Part shown: positions 42,315 through 46,323 of the stretch, piece by piece
Numbering within the stretch: the stretch's first letter is position 1
Layout of the letters: every line of letters begins with the position of its first letter
Assembly: GCA_005882215.1 (NCBI GenBank)
Contig: VBCK01000121.1
Span: 1 to 46,323 of the forward strand
Source: Betaproteobacteria bacterium
Lineage (GTDB): Bacteria; Pseudomonadota; Gammaproteobacteria; Burkholderiales; Burkholderiaceae_F
Direction: 5' to 3'
DNA: 46,323 nucleotides
Made by a program: the position numbers and the translations under genes
The notes under the pieces: model-generated
What the model was told of the DNA's origin: nothing
The model's input: only the letters and a program-made list of their open reading frames with translations
Database searches by the model: none

Positions 42315-43175
42315 ATGAGGACGTGGTGCGCGGTCAGTGCTCTGGCGATCTTGTGGACGGTGCCGGCTTGCATGCGCGCCGAACCCGGTTCCGCGCAGCC
42401 GGTCGCGATCGTGACCGAGGTGGACGGTTCGGCCCGGGTCCTCGCGCGCGGTCGCGCTGTGCGCCTCGAGGTGGCGGACCCGATCGAGCGGGGCGCAATC
42501 GTCGTGCTGGATCCCGGCGCGCGGATCGTGTTGGCCTATCCGAAGTCCGGGGCGATTTTCGAGTTGCAGGGTCCGGGGCGTTTCCTGGCGCACGTCGATT
42601 CGATTGAGCCACGCACCCGGTCGGGCCTGGTTGCGAAGCGAGATATGGCTTCCGTGCTGCGCGCGCTGCGGATCCGGCCGGAAGGCACGACGCTTCAGGG
42701 CAGCGCGGCGATGCGCGGCGCCAGCACGCTGGAGTTGCGGGCCGACGGTCCGACGGGCATGCGGCTCGCCCGCGACGCGATGCGCCTGTGCTGGAGACCG
42801 ATGGGGGCCCAGTGGCTCTACAGGGTCCGCCTGATCGACGACGACGGCACCGTGCTGTTCGAAGCGCACACACACGATGCGGACTTCGAGCTGCCCGCGA
42901 CCTTGCAACTGCAGGCAAGCGCTCAGTACCTGTGGCACGTGCTGGCGACCGGGCCGAACGGCCGATCGGCCGAGGCGGCCGGTCAGTTCCGTCGGCTCGA
43001 TCTGGATAGCGAGCAGGCTCTGCTGCGCGCCGAGTCGGCGATGCCAGGCCTGGACGCGACCGGGCGTGCGCTGGTTCGGATCGCGAGGAGCCAGCTCGGA
43101 TTCGCGCCGGACCGGGTATCGGGCTGTGCAAGCGATCGGCCCGGCGGCGCGCTCGAGGAGTCGCGCCACTACTGA
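42315..43175 (+). CDS. Exported FecR-like protein
   Basis: A 286-residue protein with a signal peptide (CAVSALAILWTVPACMRA; Cys19 is not in a good lipobox). Residues about 30-110 resemble the FecR beta-domain: VTEVDGSARVLARGRAVRLEVADPI, RGAIVVLDPGARIVLAYP. The rest reads as beta-sandwich (LCWRPMGAQWLYRVRLIDDDGTVLFEAHT), like fibronectin-type repeats found after FecR domains. A strong GGAGGAG (42300-42306) precedes ATG 42315. It lies 92 bases after the cyclase and is presumably cotranscribed. Its last 7 bases overlap the end of the convergent hydrolase gene. Confidence 0.72.
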   Translation: MRTWCAVSALAILWTVPACMRAEPGSAQPVAIVTEVDGSARVLARGRAVRLEVADPIERGAIVVLDPGARIVLAYPKSGAIFELQGPGRFLAHVDSIEPRTRSGLVAKRDMASVLRALRIRPEGTTLQGSAAMRGASTLELRADGPTGMRLARDAMRLCWRPMGAQWLYRVRLIDDDGTVLFEAHTHDADFELPATLQLQASAQYLWHVLATGPNGRSAEAAGQFRRLDLDSEQALLRAESAMPGLDATGRALVRIARSQLGFAPDRVSGCASDRPGGALEESRHY

Positions 43176-45256
43176 AGAAGCACATTGCTCGCCTCGGCCG
43201 CATCCACGTCCGCGTCTGCATCAGCCTCGAGCAGGAACCTCTCACGGACCAGTTCGCGCGCCGCCGCTTTCACCGCGTTCACGAAACCGTCGTGATTCAC
43301 ATAGGTCTCCTGCAGGGAAGGACGGGGGTCTCCGCTGAGCAGTCGTTCAGCCTTTGTTGCGGCAAATGGAAAGTACGAGCCGGTCAGCACGCACAGGTTG
43401 GGCCCGTGGTGAGCAGGCGAACGAATATTCCAGCCCGTGCTGGTTCCCAGCGGCACTCGCGACTCGATCTGGTGGACGCCGGCAAGGTGAATGCCGATGG
43501 CGTCCGTCTGCGGCAACCTGATCGCATAGCTGGGTCCGTTCAGCGGTGGTTCGACGGTCAAAACGCCGCCTTGCGGACCGAACCGGGGTCCGAATTCCAG
43601 CAGCTGATAGGTGTCGTATACGGTCGGAAAGCTGACATTCGGAATCGCGGGAAACGCCGCCGCCGCCTCGTTCAGGGTAACCAGTGTTCCATCGAGGACG
43701 CTTGGATAATTGCTCTTCGGCGGCTCGAACCCTTCTGCATCGTCGCCCCGCTGGTGGCCGGATGCCTCCGCCCAGCGGTCGATGTTGCGGAGCGTCGCCC
43801 TCAGCGTTTCCCAATTGATCCCGCTGCCCGGCGTTGGATTTGAACACAGTGCAGCGGTGCCGGCCGTTGGGAACAGAAAGCTGCCGGAAATAAAGGCGTG
43901 CGCCGTGTTGCCCACGAAATAGAGACGCGCGTTGTCCGGAATGGCGACCGGCTTGCCTAGGCCGTCGACCACATTGAGAGAGCCGTGCAGTTGCCAGAAC
44001 TCGCTCTCGGAATCGACCTGCATGACCAGCGGGTCGGTTCGCGGGCGTTTCAGGATCCCGTCGTGAATACCGGAGATGGGGTCAGTGGTCACCGCATAGG
44101 TGAAGGGCGGATAACTGCTCTGAAGGTAATTGTGTTGGCGATCCTGTTCAGAGTACGTGTTAGGGTCGGCGAAGCGCACGTTGATGAAGACGCGGTCGGT
44201 GCCGGCGATCCAGGGAATGATGCCGTCGAATACCTTGCGCCCCGTCTCGTCCTCATTGAACCCGAGATAGATGTAGTCGCGCAGGTAGCCACCGGTCTGC
44301 GAGCCCCCCGCGGCATAGGCACGCCGGATGCCGGGGCCTACGGGATTGGGATTGCCGGCATCGTCGCGCAACTCGTAGCGCAGGAACGACGCGATGTCGC
44401 GCGTCGTGGCGAAGCCCAGTCCCATCACGATCGGATTCTTTGCCTGGTAGATGAGTTCGTAGATTTTGGTATTGTCAAAGCCGTCGAAGTAGCAAAGGTC
44501 GACGTCATCGGGGACCAGGCTCGCCTCACCGGTTGGGCACTTTCCAAATGCCCAGCGCGTCGGCGAAATCCTGGTCTTCGGGCCGTATTCCGAGTCGGCA
44601 ACGGTGAACGTGGCACTGTCCGTGTCGGTGTCCGCTGCTTGATACGAAAGGAACCCCGGCGTCCCTTCGAGGTTGGTGGTGAAGGTGCCCGAGGCCCGGT
44701 CTGAATACTCGTAACGCATCGGGCCGGTGATGGGATCGCCGTCGGGCATTCGCGCCCGTGGCAGATTGGCCACCAACTTGGTCGCCGTTGGTACAACGTC
44801 GCCCTCCCACCCGGCATCCACGACCACGTAACCCTGCGTCATCGCGTAGCCGGCGTCCGTTCCAGATACCTGGCCGGCAGTGGTTGCCGTCAACAGGCCT
44901 TCCAGGTTGTTGCCGCGATTGTTGACGGCGTAAAAAATCTTGTGGTTGCTGCGTTGCATGTCCACCGGCTTCAGGATCAGAAAGGGCGTGCTGAACTCCA
45001 CGAGTCCAGCGGCATTGCGCGGCGCATTCTCGAGATCGACGATCACCGCATCGTGGGGGTTGCGCGGATCAGCCACCAGAAACGCGGTTCCGCGCAACAT
45101 TTCGTAGGGCCCGGCGTTACCCCAGCTCGCTCCGCCGAGGTATGAAGAACGCTGCTCCACGACCAACTGGACAACACGTGCACTGCTCGCCGGTGCCGCG
45201 ACAAGTCCGACCAGCGCGACGGCGAGTGCAGAAGCGAAGAGTCTTGTTTTCATCAT
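43169..45256 (-). CDS. Secreted alpha/beta-hydrolase-domain protein
   Basis: A 695-residue protein with a signal peptide (MMKTRLFASALAVALVGLVAAPASSA). The body matches the large alpha/beta-hydrolase-domain family found in environmental proteobacteria: NRGNNLEGLL, GYVVVDAGWEGDV, AYAAGGSQTGGYLRDYIYLGFNEDE (the G-x-S-Q-x-G-G nucleophile region), IIPWIAGTDRVFIN and GTSTGWNIRSPAHHGPNLCVLTGSYFPFA. The substrate is unknown; hydrophobic esters are a guess. Codon third positions are less GC-biased than in the rest of the window. The tail carries a short Asp/Ala repeat (DADADVDAAEA). It converges with and overlaps the FecR-like gene. Confidence 0.82.
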   Translation of the reverse strand: MMKTRLFASALAVALVGLVAAPASSARVVQLVVEQRSSYLGGASWGNAGPYEMLRGTAFLVADPRNPHDAVIVDLENAPRNAAGLVEFSTPFLILKPVDMQRSNHKIFYAVNNRGNNLEGLLTATTAGQVSGTDAGYAMTQGYVVVDAGWEGDVVPTATKLVANLPRARMPDGDPITGPMRYEYSDRASGTFTTNLEGTPGFLSYQAADTDTDSATFTVADSEYGPKTRISPTRWAFGKCPTGEASLVPDDVDLCYFDGFDNTKIYELIYQAKNPIVMGLGFATTRDIASFLRYELRDDAGNPNPVGPGIRRAYAAGGSQTGGYLRDYIYLGFNEDETGRKVFDGIIPWIAGTDRVFINVRFADPNTYSEQDRQHNYLQSSYPPFTYAVTTDPISGIHDGILKRPRTDPLVMQVDSESEFWQLHGSLNVVDGLGKPVAIPDNARLYFVGNTAHAFISGSFLFPTAGTAALCSNPTPGSGINWETLRATLRNIDRWAEASGHQRGDDAEGFEPPKSNYPSVLDGTLVTLNEAAAAFPAIPNVSFPTVYDTYQLLEFGPRFGPQGGVLTVEPPLNGPSYAIRLPQTDAIGIHLAGVHQIESRVPLGTSTGWNIRSPAHHGPNLCVLTGSYFPFAATKAERLLSGDPRPSLQETYVNHDGFVNAVKAAARELVRERFLLEADADADVDAAEASNVLLQ

Positions 45257-46043
45257 GGGTCTCCCGTAGACATGGATTGCGGTCTGGAATCGATGCTCGG
45301 CCCCAAAAGTACGGGCAGGTCGGACGCGTACCGGCGCGGGGGCATTGGCAATGGAGGCACTGTCGCGAACCTGAGACCGCCGATGTGGTACGGCCGCCGA
45401 GAATTAGCGAGCGCGGTTGCAAAAACCTATTTGTTTATTTGTTTTTTTGGCGATCGCTCGGTGCTCACGACACCCAGCAGTGGACGCCGCCTCTTACAAC
45501 GATCCGAGCGACTGGATGCGACTCGGTCGAGCTCAAAGGCTGGGCGGTCGATCGCAGTTTGTCAAGAACTCCTCGCGCCAACGCGTTAGCTTCTCTGGAA
45601 ACGCCGTGTTCGGCTCTCGCTCGACAGCGCGGCTTGCGAACAATTTCCAAGGCTCAACTCTGATGTGATCGAGCGGTTGAAATCAGCAAACCGCCCATCC
45701 ATGGATCGGCAAGCCGTTCGGCCATTAGAACCAGGAAACCAGATGTCCGGTTTCCGACAAGGCCGTGTGGCAACGGAGCCGGCGGCGAGAAATTCCCGGC
45801 ACAGAGAAGGGTCGAAACGCGACGCCGCAAACCCTTTCTTGCGACGACAACGAAACTGACACGACTCCTGGCAGTGCGGCACCAGCGAGAAGACGACTAC
45901 AACTGAACAACCGCAATCGGCGCTCGATGCTTGGGCCGCCCTGGTGCAGCTCGGGCGGCGCCGGAGTTTCCGTGACCCGCCGTCCTGGCCGACGGGCAGC
46001 CAAACGATCCGAGCCCTTACGCGGGTGGAGATGGACCGCGCTC
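45257..46043. other. 787-base stretch without recognisable gene, relatively A/T-rich
   Basis: No frame on either strand has protein-like composition or a recognised motif. A run at 45418-45450 is rich in T and A (CTATTTGTTTATTTG, then seven T), strikingly unlike the rest of the window. The part just upstream of 45256 must hold the hydrolase promoter, but no convincing hexamer pair was found. The remainder may be decayed coding DNA. Confidence 0.5.
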
Positions 46044-46323
46044 TCAGCCCTGTGTGATGATCTCACTCAGCACGTCGAGTGCCTCGTGAGCCGCCGAAAA
46101 TCCCGCATAGGCTCCCATCTGGAGCAGTGCCTCACGCAGCTCGTCCACGGTCCACCCGAGGTTCAGCGCGCCGCGCAAGTGCGTCTTGAGCTCCTCATTG
46201 TGTCCGGTGGCGGCGAGCACCGACACCACCACCAGGCTGGTCGGTCGACCGCCCCAAGCAGTCCCGCGTCGCATGCCGCAGACGTACCAAAGCGAGTTAA
46301 GACCGCTTTGTAATTCAGGAGGC
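46044..46323 (-). CDS. Carboxymuconolactone-decarboxylase-like protein, partial or truncated at the N-terminus
   Basis: The frame holds the family core: SLVVVSVLAATGHNEELKTH, LRGALNLGWTVDELREALLQ and MGAYAGFSAAHEALDVLSEI. This is the helical CMD/AhpD-like fold. An ATG at 46274 would give 76 residues, short of the usual length; the frame stays open to the window edge (46323), so the true start may lie outside. The stretch before the core (TAWGGRPTS) is shorter than in typical members, which have about 8 more residues between W-G and the L-V motif, hinting at a small deletion or decay. No AhpD-type Cys-x-x-Cys is seen in this part. Confidence 0.65.
   Translation of the reverse strand, partial: PPELQSGLNSLWYVCGMRRGTAWGGRPTSLVVVSVLAATGHNEELKTHLRGALNLGWTVDELREALLQMGAYAGFSAAHEALDVLSEIITQG

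Noticed and set aside
45725-46066. 113-codon minus-strand frame in the A/T-richer gap
   Set aside because: Arg/Ser/Leu-rich with no motif, no ribosome site, and overlapping the end of the decarboxylase-like frame.
1-46323. tRNA, rRNA, CRISPR arrays, riboswitches and intact insertion sequences
   Set aside because: No T-arm/acceptor pattern, rRNA core, regularly spaced repeat array, riboswitch core or transposase frame was recognised by eye on either strand; a covariance-model search was not possible.

Overview
The window reads as chromosomal DNA of a high-GC betaproteobacterium, most likely order Burkholderiales. This rests on the block pepA-holC-DUF2486-valS next to divergent lptFG, on a DUF2486 protein with the Pro-Val-Leu-Thr-Glu start typical of Burkholderiales, and on uniformly GC-rich third codon positions over most of the window. 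No rRNA, tRNA, CRISPR array or intact insertion sequence was recognised. No GC value was computed.

Layout. (1) 1-632: the start of a minus-strand TPR-like protein that runs off the left edge, divergent from a 49-codon peptide gene. The peptide ends in a Gly-Gly-Gly motif and a six-residue hydrophobic tail. (2) 796-13459: an unbroken minus-strand run. In transcription order it holds acylphosphatase, gamma-glutamyltransferase, a beta-hydroxyacid dehydrogenase, an ECF sigma factor with a small zinc-finger partner, a START-like exported protein, a TVP38/flavoprotein-disulfide-reductase fusion, two sugar transferases (TIGR04283 and TIGR04282 types), a DUF1499 protein, glnS and aminopeptidase P. 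(3) 13514-21284: a plus-strand run of a DUF4442 hotdog protein, a glycerophosphodiester phosphodiesterase, a CcoI/FixI-type copper ATPase behind an FNR-type box, alaS, a tusA-like gene and a membrane-anchored unknown. (4) 21313-29959: mostly minus strand, with a methyltransferase/hydrolase/acetyltransferase group, a DUF302 protein (plus strand), and the pepA-holC-DUF2486-valS-GNAT row. (5) 30048-37619: lptF-lptG (LPS export), a membrane-anchored hydrolase, ilvD, lgt and a MatB-like acyl-CoA ligase. (6) 37696-43175: a DUF885 peptidase-like protein, a CRP/FNR-family regulator divergent from a CHASE2 nucleotide cyclase, and a FecR-like exported protein. (7) 43169-46323: a large secreted alpha/beta hydrolase, about 790 bases without a recognisable gene and with more A/T, and a carboxymuconolactone-decarboxylase-like fragment.

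Shared themes. Many neighbours overlap by ATGA, implying coupled translation (glnS/pepP, sigma/zinc finger, holC/DUF2486, lptF/lptG). A dispersed G-rich element with core GGGGGTGAGGGT occurs five times, always between genes and usually beside a hairpin. The part most worth following up is the left edge. The small peptide fits the double-glycine leader rule, with hydrophobic residues at -4, -7, -12 and -15, and would release a very short hydrophobic peptide. It lies head to head with a TPR-like protein, and TPR proteins are the usual receptors of such peptides in Gram-positive quorum sensing.
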